A stretch of 64,000 nucleotides of DNA from DASUPK01 sp963833375. GTDB taxonomy: Bacteria > Actinomycetota > Thermoleophilia > Solirubrobacterales > 70-9. The position numbers were made by a program, and so were the translations under genes. The stretch covers positions 558,001 to 622,000 of the forward strand of contig CAWHXR010000010.1 in assembly GCA_963833375.1 (NCBI GenBank), given 5' to 3'. The first letter of the stretch is position 1, and the number at the start of each line of letters is the position of its first letter. Below, piece after piece: positions 34,955 through 45,578 of the stretch. The notes below the pieces were generated by a model. That model searched no databases. It had not been told where the DNA came from and saw nothing but the letters and a program-made list of their open reading frames with translations.

Positions 34955-35024
34955 CTCGAAGCCGACCCTACTGGCCCGGCGCCTCTGTTTGCCCGCCCCC
35001 GCCGGTCGCTAGACTGGCCCGCCC

Positions 35025-35609
35025 ATGAGTCCCCTGGTCCCAATGGTGGTCGAGCAGACGTCCCGCGGCGAGCGGGCGTTCGACATCTACTCGCGCCTGC
35101 TCAACGAGCGGATCATCTTCCTCGGCACCCCGGTGACCGAGGACATCGCGAACCTGATCGTCGCGCAGCTGATCCACCTGGAGTCCGAGGATCCGGACAA
35201 GGACGTCTCGATCTACGTCAACTCGCCGGGAGGCTCGGTGTACGCGGGTCTCGCGATCTACGACGCGATGCAGTTCATCAAGCCGGACGTGCAGACGATC
35301 TGCGTCGGCGTCGCGATGAGCATGGGCGCCCTGCTGCTCGCGGGCGGCGCCGCGGAGAAGCGGATGGCGCTGCCCAACTCGAAGATCCTGATCCACCAGG
35401 TCTCGGGCGGCTTCTCGGGCCAGGCGACCGACATCGAGATCCACGCCAAGGAGATCATCGACGTCCGCCAGCGCCTCGACGAGATCATCGCCAAGCACAC
35501 CGGCCAGCCTCTCGAGAAGGTCGCAAAGGACACCGAGCGGGACTACTTCATGAGCGCGGAGGAGGCCAAGGAGTACCACCTGGTCGACCGCGTCATCGAG
35601 CACCGCTAG
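35025..35609 (+). CDS. clpP: ATP-dependent Clp protease proteolytic subunit
   Basis: 194 residues, ATG 35025. Catalytic Ser is in CVGVAMSMGALLLAGG, His in SKILIHQVSG and Asp in KDTERDYFMS. VNSPGGSVYAGLAIYDAM forms the strand beside the active site. There is no long propeptide. It assembles as tetradecamers and is fed by ClpX, encoded 1.4 kb downstream with two unrelated genes between. Actinobacteria often carry two or more clpP genes; only one is visible here. Confidence 0.96.
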   Translation: MSPLVPMVVEQTSRGERAFDIYSRLLNERIIFLGTPVTEDIANLIVAQLIHLESEDPDKDVSIYVNSPGGSVYAGLAIYDAMQFIKPDVQTICVGVAMSMGALLLAGGAAEKRMALPNSKILIHQVSGGFSGQATDIEIHAKEIIDVRQRLDEIIAKHTGQPLEKVAKDTERDYFMSAEEAKEYHLVDRVIEHR

Positions 35610-35631
35610 CTCCCCGCGGATCCAAGCCCGC

Positions 35632-36420
35632 TTGAGGCGCTTCGCTCCAATCCTCCTCGCGCTGGCGACGGCTCTGATCGCGGCGCCGGTGACTGCCGCC
35701 GACGACGCCGTCGTCCAGCGCGCGTCGGTCTCTCCCAGGCAAGGCTTCACCGACTCCGCCGACGGCGTCCGCGTCGAGTTCCGCATCGGCGGCTCGGCGG
35801 CCGCAGACGTGACGATCCGGATGGTCGGTTCCGGGGGGGAGGTGCGGACGATCGAGCTGCCCGGCGTTCAGCCCGGGACCGAGCGGGTCGAGCGCTGGGA
35901 CGGCCTCACCAACGGCGGCAGGCCGGTCGCGGACGGGACCTACCGGGTCGTCGTCGGCGTGGCCGGCGCCAACCATAAGGAGGCGGGGAGCGTCGAGCTC
36001 CGCCGGCACCTCTTCCCCGTCCGGGGACCCCACGGGACCCGTGGGGGAGTCGGCGAGTTCAACGCGCCGCGCAACGGCGGTCGCCGCCACAAGGGCTTCG
36101 ACGTCACCGGCGCGTGCGGAACGCCGCTGGCGGCGGCCGTGACCGGCACCGTGGTGAAGCGCGCGTACGACCCTCGCCTCGACGGCAACTTCATCGTCAT
36201 CCGGGGGCTGGGGGAGAAACGCAAGTACTGGTACGCCCACATGGTCCATCCGTCGCCCTTCCAGCGCGGCGATCTGGTCCACGTAGGCGAGATCGTCGGG
36301 CACATCGGCCGGACCGGGAACGCGAGGACCGTGGGGTGCCACCTCCATTTCGAGATCCACGTCAACGGGCGACCGGTCAACCCCAGCCCCTATCTGCGGG
36401 CCTGGGACCGCTACAGCTGA
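35632..36420 (+). CDS. secreted M23-family peptidase (LytM-like)
   Basis: 262 residues from TTG 35632, 22 bases after clpP. A signal peptide (FAPILLALATALIAAPVTA) is followed by an Ig/FlgD-like module (about 60-120: RWDGLTNGGRPVADGTYRVV). The M23 domain has zinc ligands in RRHKGFDVTG and HLHFEIHVNG. It should cut peptide cross-bridges in peptidoglycan or act as an amidase activator. All ligands appear present, so activity is likely. Probably transcribed with clpP. Confidence 0.87.
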   Translation: MRRFAPILLALATALIAAPVTAADDAVVQRASVSPRQGFTDSADGVRVEFRIGGSAAADVTIRMVGSGGEVRTIELPGVQPGTERVERWDGLTNGGRPVADGTYRVVVGVAGANHKEAGSVELRRHLFPVRGPHGTRGGVGEFNAPRNGGRRHKGFDVTGACGTPLAAAVTGTVVKRAYDPRLDGNFIVIRGLGEKRKYWYAHMVHPSPFQRGDLVHVGEIVGHIGRTGNARTVGCHLHFEIHVNGRPVNPSPYLRAWDRYS

Positions 36421-36464
36421 GCCGGGCGATGACCGCTCCTGGGTACGGTTGCGCAGCTGGGCGC

Positions 36465-36767
36465 CTAGTCGCGCTGCTTGTGCAGGGCGACCTCGTAGAC
36501 GCTGACACCGATTCGCTGTCCGCTGGGGTCGGCGGGCGACATCGCGTTCAGTGCCTCGTCACCCCGGCGTAGATCCTCCTCCGTCTCATAGATCGTGATG
36601 CCGAGTCCCCTTGCCCCCTCACGGTCCACGAGCATCCACATCTGCTTGACGCCCTCGAGTCCTTCGGGGGGAGTCTCCCAGTTCGTCTCGACCTGGCCAC
36701 GTGCCGCCTCGAGCGCTTCATCAATGCGGTCCGGGTCGCCCTCGAAGGTCGCTATCCGTGCGTACAT
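36465..36767 (-). CDS. dimeric alpha-beta barrel protein (ABM-like)
   Basis: 100 residues. MYARIATFEGDPDRIDEALE, LEGVKQMWMLVDREGARGLG and ITIYETEEDLRRGDEALNAM give the ferredoxin-like pattern of antibiotic-biosynthesis-monooxygenase or YCII-like proteins. Usually a homodimer; substrate unknown. Convergent with the M23 gene and divergent from clpX. Confidence 0.75.
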   Translation of the reverse strand: MYARIATFEGDPDRIDEALEAARGQVETNWETPPEGLEGVKQMWMLVDREGARGLGITIYETEEDLRRGDEALNAMSPADPSGQRIGVSVYEVALHKQRD

Positions 36768-36881
36768 ACCGGCTCCTCTCCGATCCTTGCTGAGTTCCCG
36801 AATGTACTCCCACGACGGCCTACCGAGAAGCCGGGTTGCGGCCGGGCACCCGCCGGCCGATGCAAGGGTGGAAGGAAACCG

Positions 36882-36898
36882 GTTGCTCGCGGCGTAAC
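36882..36898 (+). promoter_or_regulatory. possible ClgR-like dyad upstream of clpX
   Basis: GTTGCTCGCGGCGTAAC has GTT and AAC ends and a perfect right half-site (GCGTAAC) of the actinobacterial ClgR box; the left half is imperfect. It lies about 90 bases before the clpX start. A single weak match, not proof. Confidence 0.25.
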
Positions 36899-36986
36899 GA
36901 GAATCGGTTAGGCCGAGGTCGGCGGGCGTCTAAGCTTCCAGCGAGGAAGGAGCCGGCCGGGCGAAGCGAGACGAGGGAGTAATCCG

Positions 36987-38285
<1,299 letters not shown>

Positions 38286-38403
38286 CGGCATCTCGCCACC
38301 TAAGTAGTTCCCCGCAGTGTCGAATTGGCGTCCAGCCCCGATGCCGGGCGCCATGTCGGCTGCGACGCTGGTGGGGTGAGACGCCTGAAGAAGCACGGCG
38401 GCG

Positions 38404-39348
38404 GTGCTGGGCGCTGACGCAGCCGCCGATGCAGGTCCGGTCATCCAGGTTCGTGGCCTGCGCAAGTCCTACGGGGAGCGGGAGGTCGTCCAAGGCATCG
38501 ACCTCGAGATCCATGCTGGGGAGGTCTTCGCGTTCCTCGGTCCGAACGGCGCCGGCAAGACGGTGACAGTCGAGACCCTGGAGGGCTACAGGACTCGCAG
38601 CGATGGGGAGGTGAGCGTCCTCGGCGAGGACCCGCAGGATGCAAGCCGGGGGTGGCACTCCCGGATCGGAGTCGTGCTGCAGAGCTGCACGATGCCGGGC
38701 GAGCTCACCGTCGCCGAGCTGCTCGAGCTCTACGCCAGCTACTACCCGCATCCCCGGCCAGTCGACGAGACGATCGAGCTGGTCGGCCTCGAGGAGGACC
38801 GGGACTCGCGCGCCATGCGGCTCTCCGGCGGACAGCAGCGCCGCCTCGACGTGGGACTGGCGCTGATCGGCGACCCGGAGCTGATCTTCCTGGACGAGCC
38901 GACCACCGGCTTCGATCCGGCGGCCCGTCATCACGCGTGGGAGGTGATCTCGAATCTGCGCGACCTGGGCAAGACGGTCTTCCTCACCACGCACTACATG
39001 GAGGAGGCACAGGCGCTCGCCGACCGGCTCGCTGTGATCGCGGCCGGACGGATCGTCTCCGAGGGCACTCCGGAGACGCTTGGGGGCCGCGACAAGGCTC
39101 CGAGCGACATCTCGTTCACCGTGCCCCCCGAGATTGACGCGACCACGCTTCCACCCGAGCTCGCCGTCCGGGCCGAGCGCCGCGACGGACGCTTTCATCT
39201 TCGGAGCGAGCATCCGGCATGGGCCCTTCACAAGCTCGGCGGTTGGGCGCTCGATCAGGGCTGCGAGTTGGCGGACCTGACCGTGGGCCGGCCGACGCTG
39301 GAGGACGTCTACCTACGGTTGACGGAGACGACGGAGCGCGACCTGTGA
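38404..39348 (+). CDS. ABC-2 type exporter, ATP-binding protein
   Basis: 314 residues from GTG 38404. Walker A GPNGAGKT, signature LSGGQQRRLD, Walker B LIFLDEPTTGFD and the switch His in FLTTHYMEE are all intact. The C-terminal ~80 residues after the NBD form the extra domain common in drug/lipid-exporter ATPases. The stop overlaps the GTG of the permease gene. Exports an unknown substrate. Confidence 0.92.
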   Translation: MLGADAAADAGPVIQVRGLRKSYGEREVVQGIDLEIHAGEVFAFLGPNGAGKTVTVETLEGYRTRSDGEVSVLGEDPQDASRGWHSRIGVVLQSCTMPGELTVAELLELYASYYPHPRPVDETIELVGLEEDRDSRAMRLSGGQQRRLDVGLALIGDPELIFLDEPTTGFDPAARHHAWEVISNLRDLGKTVFLTTHYMEEAQALADRLAVIAAGRIVSEGTPETLGGRDKAPSDISFTVPPEIDATTLPPELAVRAERRDGRFHLRSEHPAWALHKLGGWALDQGCELADLTVGRPTLEDVYLRLTETTERDL

Positions 39349-40115
39349 TCGACCGACGTCTCCTCGCCACCCAGTTCCGGTCCGACCTCAAGGTCTTCTG
39401 GCGCAACCCGCAGTCGCGGTACTTCACGATGATGCTGCCGGTCGTCTTCCTGGTGATCTTCGCCGCGATCTTCGAGGGCTACACGGTCGTCGAGGGACAT
39501 CCGATCAAGCTGACCACCTACTACGTGCCCGGGATCATGACGCTGGGCATCATCTCGGCGAGCTTCGTCAACCTGACGGTCGCCATCGTCACCCAGCGCG
39601 AAAGCGGCGTGCTGAAGCGGGTGCGCGCCACCCCGGTGCCACCCGGCGTGGTGATCACCAGTCGCGCCACCGTGGGCGTCCTGGTGGCGCTGATCATGTC
39701 CGGTCTGCTGCTCGCGATCGGGCACCTCGCGTACGACGTGCGCCTCCCGGGCTCGACGATGCCGGGGCTGATCGCCGCCGTGATCGTCGGCGCTGCTTCG
39801 TTCTGCTGCCTCAGCTTCGCCGTCTCGACCCTGATCGGTGCGGCCGACGCGGCACCTCCCGCAGTCAACCTCGCCGTCCTGCCGCTCTACTTCATCTCCG
39901 GGGTCTTCATCCCCGAGAACCAGATCCCGTCGTTCCTGCGCCACGTCGCGGATCTCTTCCCGATCCGCCACCTCTCGCAGGCTCTGCTGAAGCCCTTCAT
40001 CGATACGCATGGCAGCGGGCTTGCTGCCGGCCACCTGCTGATCGTCGCGGTCTGGGGTATCGCCGGACTGGCGCTGGCGACGCGCACCTTCAGGTGGACG
40101 CCGAAGATCGCCTAG
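39345..40115 (+). CDS. ABC-2 type exporter, permease
   Basis: 256 residues, six transmembrane helices. Typical ABC-2 features: LATQFRSDLKVFWRNPQSRY at the N-terminus, a long periplasmic loop after helix 1, VTQRESGVLKRVRATPVPPG coupling helix, and YFISGVFIPENQIPSFLRHV near the C-terminal helix. Coupled by a GTGA overlap to its ATPase. Confidence 0.92.
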   Translation: MIDRRLLATQFRSDLKVFWRNPQSRYFTMMLPVVFLVIFAAIFEGYTVVEGHPIKLTTYYVPGIMTLGIISASFVNLTVAIVTQRESGVLKRVRATPVPPGVVITSRATVGVLVALIMSGLLLAIGHLAYDVRLPGSTMPGLIAAVIVGAASFCCLSFAVSTLIGAADAAPPAVNLAVLPLYFISGVFIPENQIPSFLRHVADLFPIRHLSQALLKPFIDTHGSGLAAGHLLIVAVWGIAGLALATRTFRWTPKIA

Positions 40116-40137
40116 GCGCGCCGGATATCCTCCGGGC

Positions 40138-40497
40138 ATGAGCACCCGTTCCTCCCGCGAACCGATCGAAGCCGTCCGGCACCAGCTCCGCCCCCTCTTC
40201 GACCAGGTGGTCCTCAAGGAGTTGGACCAGGACCGCATGCGCCGCTCCGGCCTGGTCGTTCCGGCGGGCACCGACGAGCCGCCGCCCCAGCAGGGGATCG
40301 TGCTCGCGGTCGGGCCCGGCCTCGACTGGTGGGAGAACGCGGGCGTCGAGATGCCGGTGCAGCCGGGGGACCACGTGGTCTTCCCCTCGTCCGCCGGCGT
40401 CTGGGTCGAGATCGACGAGGAGCGCCTGCTGGTCTGCCGCGTGGGCGAGCTCCTCGGCGTGCTCGAGTCGCTCGAGTCGCAGCCGACCGACTCCTAG
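40138..40497 (+). CDS. GroES-like co-chaperonin
   Basis: 119 residues, ATG 40138. RPLFDQVVLKELDQDRMRRS, GLVVPAGTDEPPPQQGIVLA and VQPGDHVVFPSSAGVWVEID match the Cpn10 barrel, with the mobile-loop position holding DRMRRSGLVV. It has an N-terminal extension of ~17 residues and an acidic C-terminal tail not found in standard GroES. No groEL is nearby. Either a second GroES or a specialised homologue. Confidence 0.8.
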   Translation: MSTRSSREPIEAVRHQLRPLFDQVVLKELDQDRMRRSGLVVPAGTDEPPPQQGIVLAVGPGLDWWENAGVEMPVQPGDHVVFPSSAGVWVEIDEERLLVCRVGELLGVLESLESQPTDS

Positions 40498-40528
40498 CCC
40501 AGCGGCGGGCCGCAATTAAGATCGCCGC

Positions 40529-43075
40529 GTGGACGCGGAACGCCGCAAGACCCTCGAGGAGACGACCCGCTGGGACCCCGGCGCGGTCGAGCAGGCCGTC
40601 TTCGAGCGCTGGATGGAGGGTGGCTGGTTCCACCCGCCGGCGGAGGGCTCGCCGGACGAGAACTTCTCGATCGCGATCCCGCCGCCCAACGTCACGGGCG
40701 CCCTGCACATGGGCCACGCGCTCAACGGGACGATCCAGGACGTCCTGATCCGCCTCAACCGGATGCGCGGCCGCAACACGATGTGGATCCTCGGCACGGA
40801 TCACGCCGGGATCGCCACCCAGTCGGTGGTCGAGAAGGAGCTCGCGAAGGAGGGCATCGCGCGGACCGAGCTGGGGCGCGAGCGCTTCGTCGAGAAGACC
40901 TGGGAGTGGCGGTACCGGTACGGCAACACGATCGTCGAGCAGTACAAGCGCCTCGGTGCCTCCTGCGACTACCTGCGCGAGCGCTTCACTCTCGACGAGG
41001 GCTACGTGCGAGCGGTCTACCGCGTCTTCGCCGAGCTCTACAGCAAGGGCTACATCTACCGCGACAGCTACATCGTCAACTGGGATCCCGGCCTCAACTC
41101 GGCGATCTCCGACCTCGAGATCGAGAACCGCGGGGTCACCGACACCCTCTATGAGATCGCCTATCCGCTCGAGGACGGGGGAGAGCTGATCGTCGCCACG
41201 GTGCGGCCGGAGACGATGCTGGCTGACACGGCGGTCGCCGTGAACCCAAACGACGAGCGCTACCGCGACGCGGTCGGAAAGCACGCGATCCTGCCCCTGG
41301 TCGAGCGCCGCCTGCCGGTGATCGCCGACGAGCACGTCGATCCCGAGTTCGGCACCGGCGCCCTCAAGATCACGCCGGGACACGACCCCAACGACTTCGA
41401 GATCGGCCGCAAGCACGGCCTGGCCGAGATCTCGGTGATCGGCGAGGACGGCCTGATCACCGACGCGGCCCCCGAGCGCTTCCGCGGCATGACCGCCGCG
41501 GACGCGCAGAAGGCGGTGATCGCCGAGCTCGAGGAGGCCGGCCGGCTGCGGGGCCAGGAGTCCTATCCGCACACGGTCCCCTTCTCGCACCGCTCGGGCG
41601 AGCGGATCGAGCCGCTGATCTCCCTGCAGTGGTTCTGCCGGATGGATGAGATGGCGAGGGCCGCCATCGACGTGGTCAACGAGGGGAAGGTGCGGATCGT
41701 CCCCGACGGCGCCAGGCGCCAGTACCTCGACTCGATGGAGAAGATCCCGCCCTGGTGCATCTCCAGGCAGCTCTGGTGGGGCCACCGGCTGCCGGTCTGG
41801 TACCGCGGCGACGAGACCTACGTCGGCGAGGAGGCGCCCGAGGGGGAGGGCTGGGAACAGGAATCGGACGTGCTCGACACCTGGTTCAGCTCCGCGCTCT
41901 GGCCCTTCGCGACGCTCGGCTGGCCGGACACCGACGCGCCGGAGTACAAGGCGTTCTTCCCGACCGACGTGCTGGTCACCGCCCGGGACATCATCGCTCT
42001 CTGGGTCGCGCGGATGATCATGACCTCGCTCGAGTTCGTCGGGGAGGTGCCGTTCTCCGACGTCTACGTCCACTCGGTGATCCAGGCGCCGGACGGCCGC
42101 CGGATGTCGAAGAGCCTCGGCACCGGCATCGACCCACTCGACGAGATCGACGAGCACGGCGCCGACGCCTTGCGCTTCGGCCTGCTCGCGATGACCTCGA
42201 CGCAGGACGTCCGCTTCTCGCAGGCGCGCGTCCAGCAGGGCCGGGACCTCGCCAACAAGATGTGGAACGCGTCGCGCCTGATCCTGATGGAGGCGCGCGA
42301 CGACGTGGACCGGGCCCCGCGCTCGGCTCAGGTCGAGGACCGCTGGATCGCCTCCCGGCTTCAGCGGGCGAGCCGTTCAGTGAGCGAGTCCATCGAGTCC
42401 TACGACTTCGCGCACGGCGCCCTCGACCTCTACGACTTCTTCTGGTCGGAGCTCTGCGACTGGTACCTGGAGATCGTCAAGCCGAGGCTCTACGACGGCG
42501 ACGAGGACGCCTCGGCGACCCTGCTCTGGGCGCTCGAGCAGGTGCTCGCGCTCGCGCATCCGATGATGCCCTTCGTCACCGAGGAGATCTACTCCTATCT
42601 GCCGGACCGTCCCTCCGAGGCGCTCGTGATCCACTCCTTCCCAGAGCCCGAGGACGCCCTGATCGACGAGGCGGCGGAGAAGGAGATCGGCCAGGCGATC
42701 ACGTTGACCCGAGCGCTGCGGCGCTGGCGGGATCTGGCCGGCGTTCCGGTCAGGCAGGTGCTGGCCGCCCGGGCCGACGACGCGAAGCCGCACGACCTGG
42801 TCTCCAGGCTGGCCAAGGTCGAGTTCCCCGAGGACGGCGGCGAGCCGATCGCGACCGTCGGCGGGGTGGAGTTGCTCGAGACCGAGGGGGTGGACCCGGA
42901 CGCAGTGCGGGCCCGGATCGAGGAGCGCCGCGAGAAGCTCCGGGGTGAGGTGAAGCGCGGCGAGGGCAAGCTGGCGAACGAGGGCTTCGTCGCCAAGGCG
43001 CCGGCCGACGTGGTCGACGCCGAGAGGAAGAAGCTCGCCGCCTACCGGGCGGAGCTCGAGGAACTGGGCGGATAG
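40529..43075 (+). CDS. valS: valyl-tRNA synthetase
   Basis: 848 residues from GTG 40529. Class I signatures: PPPNVTGALHMGHALNG (HIGH box) and GRRMSKSLGTG (KMSKS). The editing CP1 domain (~180-330) contains ATVRPETMLADTAVAVNP. An anticodon-binding domain follows (FVTEEIYSYLPDRP), and a C-terminal coiled coil (VRARIEERREKLRGEV...) typical of ValRS. Charges tRNA-Val. folC begins just after it. Confidence 0.97.
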   Translation: MDAERRKTLEETTRWDPGAVEQAVFERWMEGGWFHPPAEGSPDENFSIAIPPPNVTGALHMGHALNGTIQDVLIRLNRMRGRNTMWILGTDHAGIATQSVVEKELAKEGIARTELGRERFVEKTWEWRYRYGNTIVEQYKRLGASCDYLRERFTLDEGYVRAVYRVFAELYSKGYIYRDSYIVNWDPGLNSAISDLEIENRGVTDTLYEIAYPLEDGGELIVATVRPETMLADTAVAVNPNDERYRDAVGKHAILPLVERRLPVIADEHVDPEFGTGALKITPGHDPNDFEIGRKHGLAEISVIGEDGLITDAAPERFRGMTAADAQKAVIAELEEAGRLRGQESYPHTVPFSHRSGERIEPLISLQWFCRMDEMARAAIDVVNEGKVRIVPDGARRQYLDSMEKIPPWCISRQLWWGHRLPVWYRGDETYVGEEAPEGEGWEQESDVLDTWFSSALWPFATLGWPDTDAPEYKAFFPTDVLVTARDIIALWVARMIMTSLEFVGEVPFSDVYVHSVIQAPDGRRMSKSLGTGIDPLDEIDEHGADALRFGLLAMTSTQDVRFSQARVQQGRDLANKMWNASRLILMEARDDVDRAPRSAQVEDRWIASRLQRASRSVSESIESYDFAHGALDLYDFFWSELCDWYLEIVKPRLYDGDEDASATLLWALEQVLALAHPMMPFVTEEIYSYLPDRPSEALVIHSFPEPEDALIDEAAEKEIGQAITLTRALRRWRDLAGVPVRQVLAARADDAKPHDLVSRLAKVEFPEDGGEPIATVGGVELLETEGVDPDAVRARIEERREKLRGEVKRGEGKLANEGFVAKAPADVVDAERKKLAAYRAELEELGG

Positions 43076-43092
43076 CTCAATCCGAGGAGATC

Positions 43093-44310
43093 CTGCGCAG
43101 GCGCGAGGTCCTGGGCTGGAAGCTCGGGCTCGAGCGGATGCGGCGGCTCTGCACGCTGCTCGGCATGCCGCAGAACCGCTTCGCCTCGATCCACGTCGTC
43201 GGCACCAACGGCAAGACCTCGGTGACGCGGATGACCGCAGCGCTGCTCGAGGCTCATGGCGTCTCGACGGGCGCCTACGTCTCGCCCCACATTCACTCCT
43301 GGCGCGAGCGGGTCCTGATCCGCGGCGAGCCGATCTCGGAGGAGGCCTTCGCGGAGGCCCTGGAGCGCGCCGAGCAGGCCGCGGAGGTGGCCGACCGGTC
43401 GGCGGGCGACGACGGTCCGGTGACGCAGTTCGAGCTGATCACCGCCGCGGCCTTCGTGGCCTTCGCCTCGGCCCGGGTCCAGTTCGGCGTGATCGAGGCC
43501 GGGCTCGGCGGGCGGCTCGACGCCACCAACGTCATCCCCTCGCAGCTCACGGTGCTCACCTCGGTCGGGCTCGACCACACCGAGTGGCTGGGGGAGACGC
43601 TGGAGGAGATCGCGGCGGAGAAGCTCGCGGTCCTGCGCGATCACACCACCCTGATGGCCGGCGACGTCCCGGTGGAGGTCGAGCCGGTCATCAAGCGAGA
43701 GCTCGAGCGCCGACACGCTCGCCTGGTCCGAGTCGCCCTCGACGCTCCGGCCGACGGGGTGACCTACCGGGACAGGAACCTGGCGCTCGCGCAGTCGGCG
43801 ACCGAGCAGGTCCTGGGCCGCCTGGATCCGGACGCGCTCACCGGCTTGCAGGGGATCACGATCCCCGGCCGCGCACAGCTGGTCCCGGGCGATCCCCCGG
43901 CCCTCTTCGACGCGGCCCACAATCCCGATGGGGCCAGGGCGTTGGCGGAAGCACTGCCCCGGCTCACGGGTGGCGCGCAGGTGATCTGCTGCCTGGCGGT
44001 ACTGGAGGGCAAGGACGCGGCCGGGATTGTCAACGGCTTGGCTCCGGCATGCGCTCATTTCGCCTGCACCGAGATCCCGCCCGACCGGATCGAGGGCTCC
44101 GGACGGCCGGGCGGCCGCAGCCGCCCGGCGCTCGAGCTGGCCGCGCTCTGTGAGGAGGCCGGTGTCGAGGCCGAGGCGATCCCCGACCCGCTCCGGGCGT
44201 GGGAGCGGGCACGAGACCTTGCCAGGGAGCGAGACGGTGTCGCGCTGGCGGCCGGCAGCCACTACCTTCTCAGCTGCATATGGACAGAGAGGCCCGCTCA
44301 GAGCTCCTGA
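43093..44310 (+). CDS. folC: folylpolyglutamate synthase / dihydrofolate synthase
   Basis: About 405 residues if started at CTG 43093; the first ATG is at 43138. Family sequence begins before that ATG (REVLGWKLGLERMRRL), so a non-ATG start between the valS stop and 43138 is needed. GAGGAG ends three bases before the CTG. P-loop VVGTNGKTSVTRM, YVSPHIHSW, the omega-loop AGLGGRLDATN and LDHTEWLG mark the Mur ligase-like FolC fold. The C-terminal domain is complete (FDAAHNPDGARALAE). Adds glutamate to folates. Confidence 0.9.
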   Translation: MRRREVLGWKLGLERMRRLCTLLGMPQNRFASIHVVGTNGKTSVTRMTAALLEAHGVSTGAYVSPHIHSWRERVLIRGEPISEEAFAEALERAEQAAEVADRSAGDDGPVTQFELITAAAFVAFASARVQFGVIEAGLGGRLDATNVIPSQLTVLTSVGLDHTEWLGETLEEIAAEKLAVLRDHTTLMAGDVPVEVEPVIKRELERRHARLVRVALDAPADGVTYRDRNLALAQSATEQVLGRLDPDALTGLQGITIPGRAQLVPGDPPALFDAAHNPDGARALAEALPRLTGGAQVICCLAVLEGKDAAGIVNGLAPACAHFACTEIPPDRIEGSGRPGGRSRPALELAALCEEAGVEAEAIPDPLRAWERARDLARERDGVALAAGSHYLLSCIWTERPAQSS

Positions 44311-44399
44311 CGATGATGGGACTGGTCGCGATCGTCGTCGCGGTGGTGATCCTTGTCTTCTTCGCCTTCGGCTACGTGTTCGGCCTGCTCTTCCTCTAA
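44280..44399 (+). CDS. 39-residue single-pass membrane protein
   Basis: ATG 44280, overlapping the folC 3' end by 31 bases in another frame. The product begins MDREARSELLTMMGLVAIVV and continues as a strongly hydrophobic helix to GYVFGLLFL. One transmembrane helix with a charged N-terminus. Overlap and spacing indicate translation coupled to folC. Function unknown. Confidence 0.55.
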   Translation: MDREARSELLTMMGLVAIVVAVVILVFFAFGYVFGLLFL

Positions 44400-44487
44400 C
44401 GCCTCCAAGAGACTCGTAAATCCCCAACACAGGCAGGGTTCCACGCCCTCTTAAGGAAGTACGTACACTCGCGGCTCCCAATTTCCC

Positions 44488-45090
44488 ATGCCCCTCGCAC
44501 TCTTCGGATTCGACGGCGGCCTCGGCCTCGTCGTCAACCTGCTGGTCCTCTTCCTGGTCGTCGTCTATCTGGCGCTGATCTACTGGACCTACCTCGACGC
44601 GCGACGCCGGATCGAGGACCCGGTGCTGATCGCGTGCGCGACCGCCGCTTCGGTCTTCCCCTACCTGGGGACGGTCGTCTACACGATCCTGCGCCCGCCT
44701 GAGTTCCTCGAGGACCGCGACGAGCGCGAGCTGGAGCTGCGAGCGGCCGAGCTCGAGCTGCGCCAGCGGATCGAGCAGTCGTGCCCGCACTGCGAGTACC
44801 CGATCGAGCGCACCTACCTGCGCTGCCCCAACTGCGAGCGGCGGCTGCGCAATCCCTGCCGCAAGTGCCACAAGCCGCTCGATCCGCGCTGGGGCATCTG
44901 CCCGTACTGCGAGACCGAGGTCCGCAAGCAGCGGCCCGAGCGCGAGGCGCGTCGCACCGAGCGCCCTCGCTCGCCGCGGCCGCAGGGACAGCGCCCGGCC
45001 GCCTCGCGAAGCGACGGGCCCACCCGTCGCCAGGACCGGCCGACGGTCGGCGCCCGGCCCCCGCAGCGCCCGAGCGGCTCCTCTCGCTGA
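44488..45090 (+). CDS. membrane protein with double zinc ribbon
   Basis: 200 residues. Two transmembrane helices (about 10-30 and 45-65) precede a double zinc ribbon: CPHCEYPIERTYLRCPNCER then CRKCHKPLDPRWGICPYCET, i.e. four CxxC pairs binding two zinc ions. A basic Arg/Pro-rich tail ends the protein. It resembles actinobacterial DZR membrane proteins of unknown role, possibly a scaffold facing the cytoplasm. Confidence 0.85.
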   Translation: MPLALFGFDGGLGLVVNLLVLFLVVVYLALIYWTYLDARRRIEDPVLIACATAASVFPYLGTVVYTILRPPEFLEDRDERELELRAAELELRQRIEQSCPHCEYPIERTYLRCPNCERRLRNPCRKCHKPLDPRWGICPYCETEVRKQRPEREARRTERPRSPRPQGQRPAASRSDGPTRRQDRPTVGARPPQRPSGSSR

Positions 45091-45167
45091 CCGACATCAA
45101 ACGGGTCGCTCCTCGACTCCGCCTCGGAGCGCCCTCTCATCCCACTTCCATGTAGGTTCCCGCGCCG

Positions 45168-45578
45168 ATGGCGACCGAGCGCACACTGATCCTCGTCAAG
45201 CCCGACGCGTTCGAGCGCGGGCTGACCGGCGAGGTGATCGCACTCTTCGAGCGCAAGGGGCTTCGCCTCGTCGCGCTGAAGCTGATGCAGGCCGACGAGG
45301 AGATCGCCAACGTCCACTACGAGGAGCACACGGACAAGCCGTTCTTCGGCGAGCTCGTCGAGTTCATCACCCGCAGTGAGCTGGTGGCGATGGTGCTCGA
45401 GGGGCCGAACACCGTGAAGGCCGCCCGCCAGGTGATCGGCGCGACCGACCCGGTGGAGGCCGACGCGGGCTCGATCCGCGGGCGGTTCGGCACCGAGGTC
45501 ACCTTCAATCTCGTGCACGGCTCTGACTCGCCCGAATCGGCTGAGCGTGAGATCGGGATCTGGTTCCCCGAGCTGTAA
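45168..45578 (+). CDS. ndk: nucleoside diphosphate kinase
   Basis: 136 residues. RTLILVKPDAFERGLTGEVI at the start, the active-site His in FNLVHGSDSPESAEREIGIWF, and the Kpn-loop region GPNTVKAARQVIGATDP. Transfers phosphate between NTPs and NDPs. All key residues present. The maf frame overlaps its 3' end. Confidence 0.96.
   Translation: MATERTLILVKPDAFERGLTGEVIALFERKGLRLVALKLMQADEEIANVHYEEHTDKPFFGELVEFITRSELVAMVLEGPNTVKAARQVIGATDPVEADAGSIRGRFGTEVTFNLVHGSDSPESAEREIGIWFPEL

Noticed and set aside
40214..42157. 647-residue minus-strand ORF opposite valS and the GroES-like gene
   Set aside because: Antisense shadow of high-GC coding DNA; its sequence is low-complexity Asp/Val/Leu/Arg with no domain, while valS is unmistakable on the other strand.
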